Assembly (NCBI RefSeq): GCF_026967925.1
Contig: NZ_JAPVBI010000003.1
Coordinates: forward strand, 17,745-81,744
Direction: 5' to 3'
DNA: 64,000 nucleotides
From: Modestobacter sp. VKM Ac-2985
GTDB lineage: Bacteria; Actinomycetota; Actinomycetes; Mycobacteriales; Geodermatophilaceae
Part shown: positions 35,582 through 46,914 of the stretch, in pieces
How the letters are laid out: every line of letters begins with the position of its first letter
How positions within the stretch are numbered: position 1 is the first letter of the stretch
Translations under genes and position numbers: made by a program
The notes under the pieces: generated by a model
Databases searched by the model: none
Told to the model about the DNA's origin: nothing
What the model saw: the letters and a program-made list of their open reading frames with translations, nothing else

Positions 35582-36552
35582 GCGCGCCCGCACCCGGCCG
35601 GCCGCGATCGCTGGGTGCCTCCCTGCTGGACCAGGTGCTGGCCGACACCCTGGACCCGGCCTATGCGCAGGTGGCCGCGGCCCGGGTGGCCCGGGCCGCG
35701 GAGGAGGCGGCCGCGCCGACCGCGGGGAACGGTCCGGCCACCCGGCCCACCTGGCTGCAGCGGAACCGGGGACAGCTGCTGGTCGCCGCCGCGCTGCTGC
35801 TGGGCGGGCTGCTGGCCGCGGTGACCTACCAGGAGGCGGCGGCCGGCGCGCAGGGACGCGAGGCGGCCCGGCAGGCGCTGCGCGAGGACATCGGCCAGGA
35901 GTCCGCGGTCGGCGACGAGCTGGCCGCCCAGCTGGAGGCGCTGACCGCGGAGGTCGCACGGACCCGGGAGCGGGCGCTGGACACCAGCGTGGTCGGTCAG
36001 CGCGCGCTGAACCAGCTCGCGCAGGCCCAGCACGGCGCGGCGGCGGTCGCGGTGACCGGGCCGGGGCTGCGCGTGACGCTCGGCAACGCCCCGCCGGCCG
36101 CGGACAGCGACCCGGTCGGTGGGTCCGACCAGATCGCGCTGGCCGGCCGCGTCCAGGACGGCGACCTGCAGCTGGCCGTCAACGCGCTGTGGGCCTCCGG
36201 TGCCGAGGCGGTCAGCATCAACGGCCAGCGGGTGGGCCCGACGACCGCCATCCGCCAGGCCGGTGACGCCATCCTGGTCGACTTCCGCCCGGTGATGAAC
36301 CCCTACGAGGTCTCCGCCGTCGGCGACCCCGACGACCTGGCCCGGGCCTTCCTGAACACCCCGGAGGCCAACGACCTGGCCGAGCTGACGAAGGACTTCG
36401 GCGTGGTCTTCGACTTCGCCCGGGCCGATGAGCTCGAGCTGCCGGCCGGCAGCAACGCGGAGCTGCTGTTCGCCGAGCCGCTGGCCGCCACCGACGAGCA
36501 GGGCGAGGCGCTGCCACCCGCCGTCCCCGAACCGCCCACCGATGGAGGCTGA
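35578..36552 (+). CDS. DUF881 family membrane-anchored protein
   Basis: A 324-residue protein: a cytoplasmic head of about 62 residues, one transmembrane helix (GQLLVAAALLLGGLLAAVTY), a coiled-coil segment rich in Glu/Ala/Arg, and an outer DUF881 domain with AVAVTGPGLRVTLGNAP and VNALWASGAEAVSINGQRV. It corresponds to Rv1823. DUF881 proteins flank a small basic membrane protein in most actinobacteria and Firmicutes and are suspected to act in cell envelope or division, but have no proven role. Confidence 0.87.
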   Translation: MSAPAPGRPRSLGASLLDQVLADTLDPAYAQVAAARVARAAEEAAAPTAGNGPATRPTWLQRNRGQLLVAAALLLGGLLAAVTYQEAAAGAQGREAARQALREDIGQESAVGDELAAQLEALTAEVARTRERALDTSVVGQRALNQLAQAQHGAAAVAVTGPGLRVTLGNAPPAADSDPVGGSDQIALAGRVQDGDLQLAVNALWASGAEAVSINGQRVGPTTAIRQAGDAILVDFRPVMNPYEVSAVGDPDDLARAFLNTPEANDLAELTKDFGVVFDFARADELELPAGSNAELLFAEPLAATDEQGEALPPAVPEPPTDGG

Positions 36553-36555
36553 CGC

Positions 36556-36888
36556 GTGATCCCGATCATCGGACTGGCGGTCGGCGTGGTGCTGGGGCTG
36601 CTGCTGGACCCCAACGTGCCGCTCTGGCTGCAGCCCTACCTCCCGATCGCGGTGGTCGCAGCGCTGGACGCGGTGTTCGGCGGGGTCCGGGCGCGCTTCG
36701 ACCGGATCTTCGACGCCAAGGTCTTCGTGGTCTCCTTCGTCTCCAACGTCGTCGTCGCCGCGCTGATCGTCTTCCTCGGTGACCAGCTCGGGGTCGGTGC
36801 ACAGCTGTCGACCGCCGTGGTGGTGGTGCTCGGCATCCGCATCTTCGGCAACGCCGCGGCGATCCGCCGGCACCTGTTCCGCGCATGA
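36556..36888 (+). CDS. Small basic protein family (Sbp, DUF1290)
   Basis: A 110-residue membrane protein with three hydrophobic stretches and the conserved segment AALDAVFGGVRARFD near residues 35-50. It matches the Bacillus Sbp family, and Rv1824 at this place in M. tuberculosis. GTG 36556 lies three bases after the preceding stop. Function unknown; its permanent link to DUF881 genes suggests a shared complex. Confidence 0.88.
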   Translation: MIPIIGLAVGVVLGLLLDPNVPLWLQPYLPIAVVAALDAVFGGVRARFDRIFDAKVFVVSFVSNVVVAALIVFLGDQLGVGAQLSTAVVVVLGIRIFGNAAAIRRHLFRA

Positions 36889-37793
36889 CCGAGGACCCGT
36901 CCGTGGGTCGTCGGTCCGACCCCGAGCCGCCCGGGGGAGACACCCCGGACCCCCAGACCCCGGACACCCAGACCCCGGACACCCAGACCCCGGACACCCG
37001 CACCCCTCCGACCGACCCTGTCGGGGCGGACGGCGTGGGGGAGCCGGAGGCGGCGGGCCCACCGGCCGCCGGGGACGGCGGCGGCGGCGCGACGGCGGTC
37101 GGCCGGCGGCGGCGCGATCCGCTGGCGGCCGTCCTCATCGGTGTGCTCACCCTGCTGCTGGGCTTCGCCTTCGCCGTGCAGGTGCGCAGCACCGACACCG
37201 ACGAGCAGCTGGCCGGCCTGCGCGAGGAGGACCTCGTCCGCATCCTCGACGACCTGTCGGCCCGGGAGGACCGGCTCCGCCAGGAGATCTTCGACCAGCG
37301 CGGGGCACTGTCCCAGCTGGGCAGCTCCGACAGCGCTGCGGCCGCGGCCCTCGCGGAGGCCGAGCAGCGTGCCGAGGCGCTGGGCATCCTGAACGGCACG
37401 GTCGCCGCCCGCGGTCCCGGGCTCGAGGTGGTCATCCGCGACCCCGCCGACCGGGTCACCGCCGGCGTCGTGCTGAACGCCGTCCAGGAGCTGCGCGGTG
37501 CGGGGGCGGAGACGATGCAGATCGACGACGTCCGGATCGGCGTGAGCAGTGCCATCACCGGCGAGCCCGGCGCCCTGGAGATCGACGGGGAGCCCGTGGA
37601 GGCCCCCTACGTCATCCGGGTCATCGGCTCGCCCGAGGACATGTCCACGGCCCTGAGCATCCCCGGTGGGGTCTCCGCGACGGTCAACCAGCGCCGGGGG
37701 AGCGTGGAGATCACGCCCTCCCAGGACGTCGTCGTGGACGCGTTGCGGCCACTGGACACCCCTCAATACGCTGAGCCGGACGACGGGGGCTGA
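36885..37793 (+). CDS. Second DUF881 family protein
   Basis: A 302-residue protein. The cytoplasmic head has a (Thr-Pro-Asp-Thr-Gln)n repeat, then one transmembrane helix (about residues 80-100), a coiled-coil region and a DUF881 domain (AARGPGLEVVIRDPADRV, VLNAVQELRGAGAETMQID). It corresponds to Rv1825. ATG overlaps the Sbp stop (ATGA). All genes from the phosphatidyltransferase to here are overlapping or nearly so and must be one transcript. Confidence 0.87.
   Translation: MTEDPSVGRRSDPEPPGGDTPDPQTPDTQTPDTQTPDTRTPPTDPVGADGVGEPEAAGPPAAGDGGGGATAVGRRRRDPLAAVLIGVLTLLLGFAFAVQVRSTDTDEQLAGLREEDLVRILDDLSAREDRLRQEIFDQRGALSQLGSSDSAAAAALAEAEQRAEALGILNGTVAARGPGLEVVIRDPADRVTAGVVLNAVQELRGAGAETMQIDDVRIGVSSAITGEPGALEIDGEPVEAPYVIRVIGSPEDMSTALSIPGGVSATVNQRRGSVEITPSQDVVVDALRPLDTPQYAEPDDGG
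36942..37001. repeat. Four 15-bp tandem repeats in the DUF881 gene
   Basis: Units of accccggacacccag (the first and last each with a change) encode TPDPQ, TPDTQ, TPDTQ, TPDTR in the cytoplasmic tail of the second DUF881 protein. Thr-Pro repeats of this kind are possible Ser/Thr kinase targets. Confidence 0.8.
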
Positions 37794-37798
37794 GGAAG

Positions 37799-37857
37799 GG
37801 CCTCGGTGCCCCCCCCAGACCTCGCTGGCGCTCGGTCCGGGCCCCTGCACCGAGGCC
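37799..37857 (+). terminator. Hairpin between DUF881 and gcvH
   Basis: GGCCTCGGTGC (37799-37809) and its exact complement (37847-37857) enclose a 37-base C-rich loop. It may end the upstream transcript or separate it from gcvH. It does not resemble a glycine riboswitch. Confidence 0.4.
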
Positions 37858-37907
37858 GCGGCCACCACTGCAGCCACCGAACCGACCCCGATCTCTGGAG
37901 ATGCCGC

Positions 37908-38312
37908 ATGGCCACGCCCGATGACCGCCGTTACACCGCCCAGCACGAGTGGGCGCTGGTCCAGGGCGCCGAGGGCGCCGCGTCGGTGGTCCGGGTGGGG
38001 ATCACCGACCACGCCCAGGACGCCCTGGGGGACATCGTGTTCGTCCAGCTGCCCGAGGTGGGTGCGCAGGTGGCCCCCGGCAACGCGATCGGTGAGGTGG
38101 AGTCCACCAAGTCCGTCTCCGACGTCTACTCGCCGGTGGCCGGTGTCGTCTCGGCCGTGAACGAGGCCCTCGCGGATGCGCCCGAGACGGTCAACAGCGA
38201 TCCCTACGGTGACGGCTGGCTGGTCGAGGTCCAGGTGACCGGGCAGGACGGCGACCCCACCGCGGCGCTGCTGGACGCCGCGGCCTACGAGGCGATCGTC
38301 CAGGCGTCCTGA
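37908..38312 (+). CDS. gcvH: Glycine cleavage system H protein
   Basis: A 134-residue lipoyl carrier of the glycine cleavage complex. Lys68 in VESTKSVSDVYSPVAG is the lipoylation site. It shuttles the aminomethyl group from GcvP to GcvT. ATG 37908 has GGAG eight bases upstream. The gene lies between the DUF881 genes and the FHA gene as in M. tuberculosis (Rv1826). Its last codons Gln-Ala-Ser-stop are the beginning of the tandem repeat that follows. Confidence 0.95.
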   Translation: MATPDDRRYTAQHEWALVQGAEGAASVVRVGITDHAQDALGDIVFVQLPEVGAQVAPGNAIGEVESTKSVSDVYSPVAGVVSAVNEALADAPETVNSDPYGDGWLVEVQVTGQDGDPTAALLDAAAYEAIVQAS

Positions 38313-38478
38313 GCCCACGGCCCAGGCGTCCTGAGCCCACGGCCCAGGCGTCCTGAGCCCACGGCCCAGGCGTCCTGAGCCCACGGCCCAGCGTCCTGAG
38401 CCCACGGCCCAGCGTCCTGAGCCCACGGCCCAGCGTCCTGAGCCCACGGCCCAGGCGTCCTGAGCCCACGGCCCAGCG
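38307..38478. repeat. Eight tandem 21/22-bp repeats after gcvH
   Basis: Units tcctgagcccacggcccaggcg (22 bases) or the same without one g (21 bases) follow one another in the order 22-22-22-21-21-21-22-21. The first unit starts inside the gcvH stop codon region, so each unit repeats CAGGCGTCCTGA-like 3' coding sequence. The mixture of two unit lengths suggests a one-base deletion that then spread by duplication. Confidence 0.93.
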
Positions 38479-38787
38479 ACCTGGACCGGTCGCGGGCGGG
38501 CTGCCGGATGCCCCGTCGCGGAGCGTGACCCCCACCGTCCGGTCGGGGTGGTCCACGATCACTATCATCACTGCGACGGTCGGGCCGTGAGCTCCACGAC
38601 GGTGTCCGACCCTCACCCTGTACGTGCGGTTGACCCCCGGGTCGGCCGCTGGTTCCATGACCCCTGGCCCGACCGTGATCATGCGGCGGCCGACCTACGA
38701 CGGGCCGACCGGTCCGTCGTCCGCCGGCCGACCGCGGCCCGTACCACCAGGCCCGCGGCGGTGCCGCCTGCACCGGAGGAGACCGAC
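38479..38787. other. Intergenic region upstream of the FHA gene
   Basis: After the repeats, about 300 bases carry no recognisable gene. The only useful signal is GGAGGAG (38775-38781) before the FHA start. A promoter for garA must lie here or upstream of gcvH, but no clear -35/-10 pair is seen. Confidence 0.5.
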
Positions 38788-39306
38788 GTGCTCTGCACTC
38801 GATGTGGCCACCAGAACCCAGAGGGCAGCCGCTTCTGCGCGCAGTGCGGGGCGGCGCTGAGCCCCGAGCGGGTGGGTGAGTCGACCAGCATCATCCCCAA
38901 GGTCGGCGGTGAGGACTCCGGCGAGCAGACCGAGGTCGCCGAGTCGACCGCGGACGCGCACGCCGGTGCCGTCGAGTCGCTGCCGGCCGGGTCTGCCCTG
39001 CTGGTCGTGAAGCGTGGCCCCAACGCGGGCAGCCGCTTCCTGCTCGACCAGGAGGTGACCACCGCGGGTCGGCACCCCGACAGCGACATCTTCCTCGACG
39101 ACGTGACGGTCAGCCGTCGGCACGTGGAGTTCCACCGCGAGGGCGGCGGGTTCACCGTGCACGACGTGGGCAGCCTCAACGGCACCTACGTCAACCGCGA
39201 GCCGGTCGACGTGGCCTCCCTCGCCGGTGGCGACGAGGTCCAGATCGGCAAGTTCCGCCTGGTCTACCTGACCGGGCCGCGGACGGGCGAGCCGGCCGGC
39301 GCATGA
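38788..39306 (+). CDS. garA: Zinc-ribbon FHA protein, GarA/OdhI-like metabolic regulator
   Basis: A 172-residue cytoplasmic protein. Residues 3-20 form a four-cysteine zinc ribbon (CTRCG, then FCAQCG). A linker with ESTSIIP and EQTEV follows, and then an FHA domain (about residues 75-160) with AGRHPDSDIFLDDVTVSRRH and GSLNGTYVN. GarA/OdhI, when unphosphorylated or bound to itself through phosphothreonine, controls 2-oxoglutarate dehydrogenase and glutamate metabolism. The mycobacterial phospho-site ETTSVF is here replaced by ESTSII. The gene's place after gcvH supports orthology with Rv1827. GTG 38788 follows GGAGGAG. Confidence 0.85.
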   Translation: MLCTRCGHQNPEGSRFCAQCGAALSPERVGESTSIIPKVGGEDSGEQTEVAESTADAHAGAVESLPAGSALLVVKRGPNAGSRFLLDQEVTTAGRHPDSDIFLDDVTVSRRHVEFHREGGGFTVHDVGSLNGTYVNREPVDVASLAGGDEVQIGKFRLVYLTGPRTGEPAGA

Positions 39307-39352
39307 CGGCCGCGTCGGGCACCGAGGAGCGGGCCGAGAGCGGACGCCGGTC

Positions 39353-40075
39353 ATGACGGCGGTGCCCCAGCCCAGCCCCAGCGCTGACCGGGACACCGCT
39401 GAGACCACGCCCCGGTTCACCATCGGTGAGGTGCTGTCCGCCCTGCGCGGCGACTTCCCGGACGTGACGATCAGCAAGATCCGCTACCTCGAGTCCGAGG
39501 AGCTGGTCCACCCGCAGCGGACGCCGTCGGGCTACCGGAAGTTCTCCGTGGCCGACGTCGACCGGCTGCGGTACGTGCTGGCCGCCCAGCGGGACCAGTA
39601 CCTGCCGTTGCGGGTCATCAAGGAGCACCTGGACGCCCTCGATCGTGGTGAGCGGCCTCCCGGCGGCGGGTCCGCCGGTGGGGTGGCCGATGGGCCGGTC
39701 CCGAGTGCGCCCCTGCCGGCCGCCGAGTTCGCCGAGGCCGCCGGCCTGTCGGCGGCCCAGCTGGCCGACTGCGTCCAGTTCGGGCTGCTCAACGCCGACT
39801 CCCAGGGGCGGCACCGGGTCACCGACCTGCCCGTGGGGCGTGCCGTCGCGGGGCTGGCCCGCCACGGGATCGAACCGCGGCACCTGCGGGTGTACCGGAC
39901 GGCGGTGGAGCGCGAGGCCGCCCTGCTGGAGCAGCTCGTGGCCCCGGTCCTGCTGGCCCGGTCCGAGGAGGCGCGCACCCGGGCGGGCGAGCAGCTCCAG
40001 GAGCTGGCCGCCCTCTCCGCGCAGCTGCACGGCGGGCTGTTGGAGACGCGGCTGCGCGAGGTCCTCGGCGGCTGA
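39353..40075 (+). CDS. MerR-family regulator (Rv1828-like)
   Basis: A 240-residue regulator with an N-terminal MerR winged helix (about residues 20-95: FTIGEVLSALRGDF, ISKIRYLESEELVHP, GYRKFSVADVDRLRYVL). The rest is a helical effector domain without the Cys residues of metal sensors. It occupies the same position as Rv1828 directly after garA. Targets and effector are unknown. ATG 39353 is chosen as the only start close to the domain. Confidence 0.87.
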   Translation: MTAVPQPSPSADRDTAETTPRFTIGEVLSALRGDFPDVTISKIRYLESEELVHPQRTPSGYRKFSVADVDRLRYVLAAQRDQYLPLRVIKEHLDALDRGERPPGGGSAGGVADGPVPSAPLPAAEFAEAAGLSAAQLADCVQFGLLNADSQGRHRVTDLPVGRAVAGLARHGIEPRHLRVYRTAVEREAALLEQLVAPVLLARSEEARTRAGEQLQELAALSAQLHGGLLETRLREVLGG

Positions 40076-40192
40076 TCGCTGGCGTACCGTTGCGGGGGTG
40101 CGGGCGCCCCGGCACCCCGGTCGGCTGCCTCGCGGTGGCGGTCGGCGGACCAGCGGGGCGGCCACGGGGAACTCAGCGGAGGGGAGCCAGAC

Positions 40193-40681
40193 GTGCAGGA
40201 GCTCAGAGTCGTCGGCGTCCGGGTGGAGCTGCCCGGCAACCAGCCCATCCTGCTGCTCAAGGAGACCCAGGGGGAGCGGTACCTGCCGATCTGGATCGGC
40301 GCGACCGAGGCCGCGGCGATCGCGTTCGAGCAGCAGGGCGTCCGGCCGGCCCGGCCGATGACCCACGACCTGCTGCGTGAGGTCGTGACCGCGCTGGGAG
40401 CCACCCTGGAGGCGGTGCACATCACCGAGATGCGCGACGGCATCTACCTCGCGGAGCTGCAGTTCGGCGACGAGCGCACGGTGAGCGCCCGGCCGTCCGA
40501 CGCCGTCGCCCTCGCCGTCCGCACCGGTGCCCCCATCTACGGCGCCGAGGCACTGCTCGACGAGGTCGGGATCGAGATCCCCGACGAGCAGGAGGACGAG
40601 GTGGAGAAGTTCCGCGAGTTCCTGGACAACATCAGCCCCGAGGACTTCGGCGCCGGTTCCGGCTCCGGCTCCGGCGGCTGA
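40193..40681 (+). CDS. Bifunctional nuclease family protein (DUF151)
   Basis: A 162-residue protein of the DUF151 family (Rv1829 in M. tuberculosis). It has LLKETQGERYLPIWIGATEAAAIAFEQQGV near residues 20-50 (landmarks LPIWIG and EAAAIA) and ARPSDAVALAVRTGAPI near 105-120, the family motifs. Plant relatives have DNase and RNase activity; the bacterial role is unproven. An acidic C-terminal tail ends in Gly-Ser repeats. GTG 40193 follows GGAGGGGAG. Confidence 0.88.
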   Translation: MQELRVVGVRVELPGNQPILLLKETQGERYLPIWIGATEAAAIAFEQQGVRPARPMTHDLLREVVTALGATLEAVHITEMRDGIYLAELQFGDERTVSARPSDAVALAVRTGAPIYGAEALLDEVGIEIPDEQEDEVEKFREFLDNISPEDFGAGSGSGSGG

Positions 40682-40750
40682 GTCACCGGCTCTGCGCGGT
40701 ACCGGGACCACCCCGCACGGGTGAGCGCGGCGACACGCCGTGCTCCTCGG

Positions 40751-40779
40751 TTGACCCTGTCCCGGCCCGGGCCTACCGT
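40751..40779 (+). promoter_or_regulatory. Sigma-A type promoter
   Basis: TTGACC (40751-40756) and TACCGT (40774-40779) are spaced by exactly 17 bases, the best housekeeping promoter match in the window. It would give the second MerR gene a leader of about 178 bases. Confidence 0.65.
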
Positions 40780-40963
40780 CAGCGAATCACGTGCGTGGAA
40801 GTCCCTGAGCCGCGCTGCGTGACCGCTCCCGGCGACAGTGCGGGGACGGCCCAGGTGCTGGGTGCCGGAGTCGAGGAGGCGCTGGAGTGAGCGGGCCCGC
40901 GACCGACGGCACGAACCCAGCAGCGCCGCGACCGCGGCAGACCAGTGCCAGCGAGGAGTGCCC

Positions 40964-41536
40964 GTGAGCGACCAGGACAACGGTTCGCAGGGTCAGCTGT
41001 TCAGCGACGCGGCGGTGGGCGCGCCCTCCTACGACGAGATCGACACCGACGTCGTCGGCTACCGCGGCCCCACGGCCTGCGCCGCCGCCGGCATCACCTA
41101 CCGGCAGCTGGACTACTGGGCACGCACCGGGCTGGTCGCGCCGTCGGTACGGACCGCCACCGGCTCGGGCACGCAGCGGCTCTACTCCTTCCGCGACATC
41201 CTGGTGCTCAAGGTCGTGAAGCGGCTGCTGGACACCGGCGTCTCGCTGCAGAACATCCGCAAGGCCGTCGACCACCTGCGCACCCGCGGGGTCAAGGACC
41301 TGGCGAACATCACGCTGCTCTCCGACGGGGCCACCGTGTACGAGTGCACCTCCGCCGAGGAGGTCGTCGACCTGCTCGCCGGTGGGCAGGGCGTCTTCGG
41401 GATCGCGGTCTCCGGTGCCCTCCGCGAGCTCTCCGGTGAGCTGGCGGAGCTGCCGGCCGAGCGGCTGGACGGGAGCGGGTCCGCCGCCGACGACGAGCTG
41501 TCCGCCCGCCGCCGTCGCCGCGCCGCCTCGGCCTGA
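40964..41536 (+). CDS. MerR-family regulator (Rv1830-like)
   Basis: A 190-residue MerR-type protein: the helix-turn-helix (about residues 30-105) contains [18 protein letters not shown] and [18 protein letters not shown], with a short effector tail. The M. tuberculosis counterpart at this position, Rv1830, is the regulator known as ResR/McdR linked to cell division timing and drug resilience. GTG 40964 follows GAGGAG. It has its own strong promoter and a long leader, so it may be regulated separately from the upstream genes. Confidence 0.87.
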   Translation: MSDQDNGSQGQLFSDAAVGAPSYDEIDTDVVGYRGPTACAAAGITYRQLDYWARTGLVAPSVRTATGSGTQRLYSFRDILVLKVVKRLLDTGVSLQNIRKAVDHLRTRGVKDLANITLLSDGATVYECTSAEEVVDLLAGGQGVFGIAVSGALRELSGELAELPAERLDGSGSAADDELSARRRRRAASA

Positions 41537-41590
41537 GACACCCCGGCTCCCGTCCCGCCTCGAGGACCCGAGCCGCCGACGGCGCGCTGG

Positions 41591-41596
41591 TACCGT
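41591..41596 (+). promoter_or_regulatory. -10 box for leaderless gcvP
   Basis: TACCGT lies seven bases before GTG 41604, fixing the start and implying a leaderless gcvP mRNA. Confidence 0.55.
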
Positions 41597-41603
41597 CCCA
41601 GCA

Positions 41604-44618
<3,015 letters not shown>

Positions 44619-44668
44619 CACGCCGGGCAGGGGTCGACGGCGCGCTCCCGAGGGTGCACGATCCCTCC

Positions 44669-45532
44669 ATGGGGACCCTGGTGCGTCGCTCGTCGGTCGG
44701 TGTGGTAGCGCTCGTCGGGACGGCCGTGCTGAGCTCCTGCGCGAGCCAGTTCGACGCCGCCGGTCCGACCGCGGTGAGCGAGGCGGCGGCCACCGGCAGC
44801 GCCGACCCGGCGGTCGAGGAGGCCACGGCGGAGGACCTGACCGGCGCACTGCTGCCGGAGTCCGCGTTCGGCCCCGACGCCACGGTCCACCAGCTCCCGT
44901 CGGAGTGGGTCGGCCCCTGGTCGGGGTGGTGGGCGGGGGACGAGTCGTGGGGTGACCACCACGGCTGGGCCGGGCACCGCGGGTGGGGCGACCACCGCGG
45001 CTGGGGTGGTCACCACTGGTGGTCCGGCGCGGACGGCACCGACGAGGACGCGACCGACGACGACGGCACGACAGCGGAGCCGACGGTCCAGCCGGCCGCC
45101 TGCGCGGACGCGCTGGCCGCCCTGCCGACGCTCGAGGACGAGGAGATGCCGGCGGTCGCGGCCCAGGTGGCCGCCACCGAGCAGCAGCGGACGTTCCAGG
45201 TGGTCGCCGAGGGGCCGGCCGTCGAGGGGCTGGAGCTGCCGGTCGACCAGCTCGTCGAGGCGTGCGCCGAGGCCACCGTCGACGCGCCCTGGGGCATGGA
45301 GGTCGGCGTCGGGGTGTCCGCGCTGGACGTGCCGGACCGCGGGGACTCCGCCGCCGGGCTGGCGATCACGATGACCCACCCGGCCGGCACCGTCTCGATG
45401 CTGGTGGGTGTGGTCACCGACGGTCCGCGCGCGGTGATGCTGTCCCAGACCGGTGACGACGGGGCAGCCCTGGACCAGGCGGCGTTCACCACCCTGCTGA
45501 CCCAGGCCGCCGACGCAGCCGGCCTCGGCTGA
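44669..45532 (+). CDS. Lipoprotein with His/Trp-rich segment and PknH-like sensor domain
   Basis: A 287-residue protein. The N-terminus has a lipobox (AVLSSC), so it is probably anchored outside the membrane. Residues about 75-120 are a low-complexity run of Trp, Gly, His and Asp, with WGDHHGW and GWGGHHWW, unlike anything else in the window; it could bind metal ions. The C-terminal 170 residues resemble the extracellular PknH-like sensor domain of actinobacteria (LAITMTHPAGTVSMLVGVV). ATG 44669 is preferred; a GTG five codons earlier is possible. Function unknown. Confidence 0.7.
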   Translation: MGTLVRRSSVGVVALVGTAVLSSCASQFDAAGPTAVSEAAATGSADPAVEEATAEDLTGALLPESAFGPDATVHQLPSEWVGPWSGWWAGDESWGDHHGWAGHRGWGDHRGWGGHHWWSGADGTDEDATDDDGTTAEPTVQPAACADALAALPTLEDEEMPAVAAQVAATEQQRTFQVVAEGPAVEGLELPVDQLVEACAEATVDAPWGMEVGVGVSALDVPDRGDSAAGLAITMTHPAGTVSMLVGVVTDGPRAVMLSQTGDDGAALDQAAFTTLLTQAADAAGLG

Positions 45533-45572
45533 GCGGGTCGCCCGGCCCGCCGCTCCGGCAGGGACGAGCCGG

Positions 45573-46781
45573 TCAGGTGCCGGCGACGACCGACTGCGCC
45601 GCGTTGTCCAACGCCGCCCGGGCCTGGCTCCAGCTGGTGCTGGTCGGGAAGTCGCCGAGCAGCACCGCCACCCGGCCGTCGGCGAGGACCCCGACCGAGT
45701 GCAGCTGACGCCGGGAGTCCACGCAGCACATCCAGCCCTGCTTGGCGGCCACCGGTCCCGCCGCCCCGGCGGTGGGGGAGAGCAGCCCGAAGTCCTGGCC
45801 GAAGCCGTCCGCGGCGCGGTCGGTGGCCCCCTGGAGCCAGGAGGTCATCGTGACCAGCTGCGGGGGCTCCAGCTGTGACCCCAGGTCGGCGAGGAAGGTC
45901 GCCTGGTCCCGGGCGGTCGTGACCGCCTCACCCCACTGACCGGGCTCGCTGGGGAGCTGGGTGCCGGTCAGCCCGAACTGGGCGGCGGCCGTGGTCACCA
46001 GCTCCGCGCCGCCCCAGCGGTCCCAGAGCAGGCTCATGGCGCGGTCGTCGGAGACGGTGAGCGCCCGCTGCATCAGGTCCCAGTCGTTCTCGGACAGGGT
46101 GAGCACGCCGGCGGCGTCCCGGGCGAGCAGCTGCTGGACGACGAGCAGCTTGACCAGCGACGCCGTGTAGCGCGGCTCCTCGGCGTCCGGCGTCACGACC
46201 AGCTCTGCTCCGGCGTCGTCCAGGACGACGGCTGCGATCGTGCCGTCGGCGATGGCGGCGGCGGCGCCCAGGGTGGCGAGCACGGCACCGCTGTCGACGG
46301 CCGGGGACGTCGCCGCGGCCTCCGCGGTCCCGTCCGACCGTGGCGCGCTGGAGGTGGTCTGCGGCGCCGCCGCCGTGGTCTCGTTCGAGGGCGGTGCGTC
46401 GGAGGTGGCCTGCGGTGCGGCGTCCGGGGTCCCGTCCGGCGGAGGCACGCTCACGGTGGTCCGCTGGGCAGGATCCGGGGGTGTCGAGCTGGAGGTGGTC
46501 CGTGGTGCGGCGTCCGCACGGGCCTCGGGCCGGCCGTTCACCGTCGTGTCCGGCAGCGCCCTGCCCGTGATGGTCTCCGGTGCGGTGTCCGCGCGGGCCT
46601 GCGCCGGGTCGTCCGTCGTCCCGGGGGAGGCGGTCTCCGCTGCGGCGGCCGTGGGGTCCGCCGACCGTGCGGGCTCGGTGTCACCGCCCGCTGCGCAGCC
46701 GGCGGTGACCACCAGCGCGGCCAGCACGGCCGGCAGGCCACGCCGGGGCACCCGGACGGACGGGGGACGGGCCTGGGCCAT
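45573..46781 (-). CDS. Serine hydrolase lipoprotein (beta-lactamase fold)
   Basis: A 402-residue exported protein. A lipobox VTAGC is followed by a linker of roughly 130 residues of Ala, Thr, Pro, Ser with repeated blocks such as APQTTSSAP. The C-terminal 230 residues have the beta-lactamase/penicillin-binding fold: the S-x-x-K motif in YTASLVKLL, SDD in the place of SDN, and AAKQGWMC in the place of the KTG box. It may cleave or bind peptidoglycan peptides or be a catalytically weak relative; activity on beta-lactams is doubtful without a canonical Glu. ATG 46781 opens the signal peptide. Confidence 0.8.
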   Translation of the reverse strand: MAQARPPSVRVPRRGLPAVLAALVVTAGCAAGGDTEPARSADPTAAAAETASPGTTDDPAQARADTAPETITGRALPDTTVNGRPEARADAAPRTTSSSTPPDPAQRTTVSVPPPDGTPDAAPQATSDAPPSNETTAAAPQTTSSAPRSDGTAEAAATSPAVDSGAVLATLGAAAAIADGTIAAVVLDDAGAELVVTPDAEEPRYTASLVKLLVVQQLLARDAAGVLTLSENDWDLMQRALTVSDDRAMSLLWDRWGGAELVTTAAAQFGLTGTQLPSEPGQWGEAVTTARDQATFLADLGSQLEPPQLVTMTSWLQGATDRAADGFGQDFGLLSPTAGAAGPVAAKQGWMCCVDSRRQLHSVGVLADGRVAVLLGDFPTSTSWSQARAALDNAAQSVVAGT

Positions 46782-46914
46782 GTCATCAAGCGTGCACCAC
46801 TCAGCTGTGTGGCACATGTCGATCGCATGACCTCGGTGTCAACGACCGCGCACCCGGCCACGCCGGGGCGCGGAAGTGTCCGGCCCGCGGCGCTCCTGGA
46901 GGGCGCGCGACGGG

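Noticed and set aside
37799-37907. Glycine riboswitch upstream of gcvH
   Set aside because: None of the conserved glycine-aptamer blocks is visible; there is only a simple hairpin.
38307-38478. CRISPR array
   Set aside because: The units are directly adjacent without unique spacers and no cas genes are present.
38191-38773. Minus-strand frame with WAVGSGR-like peptide repeats
   Set aside because: It is only the reverse reading of the 21/22-bp tandem repeat. The unit lengths are not multiples of three overall, so the frame would not be conserved.
40791-40808. Five-codon frame after the 40,751 promoter
   Set aside because: Too short to call; it may be chance in a long leader.
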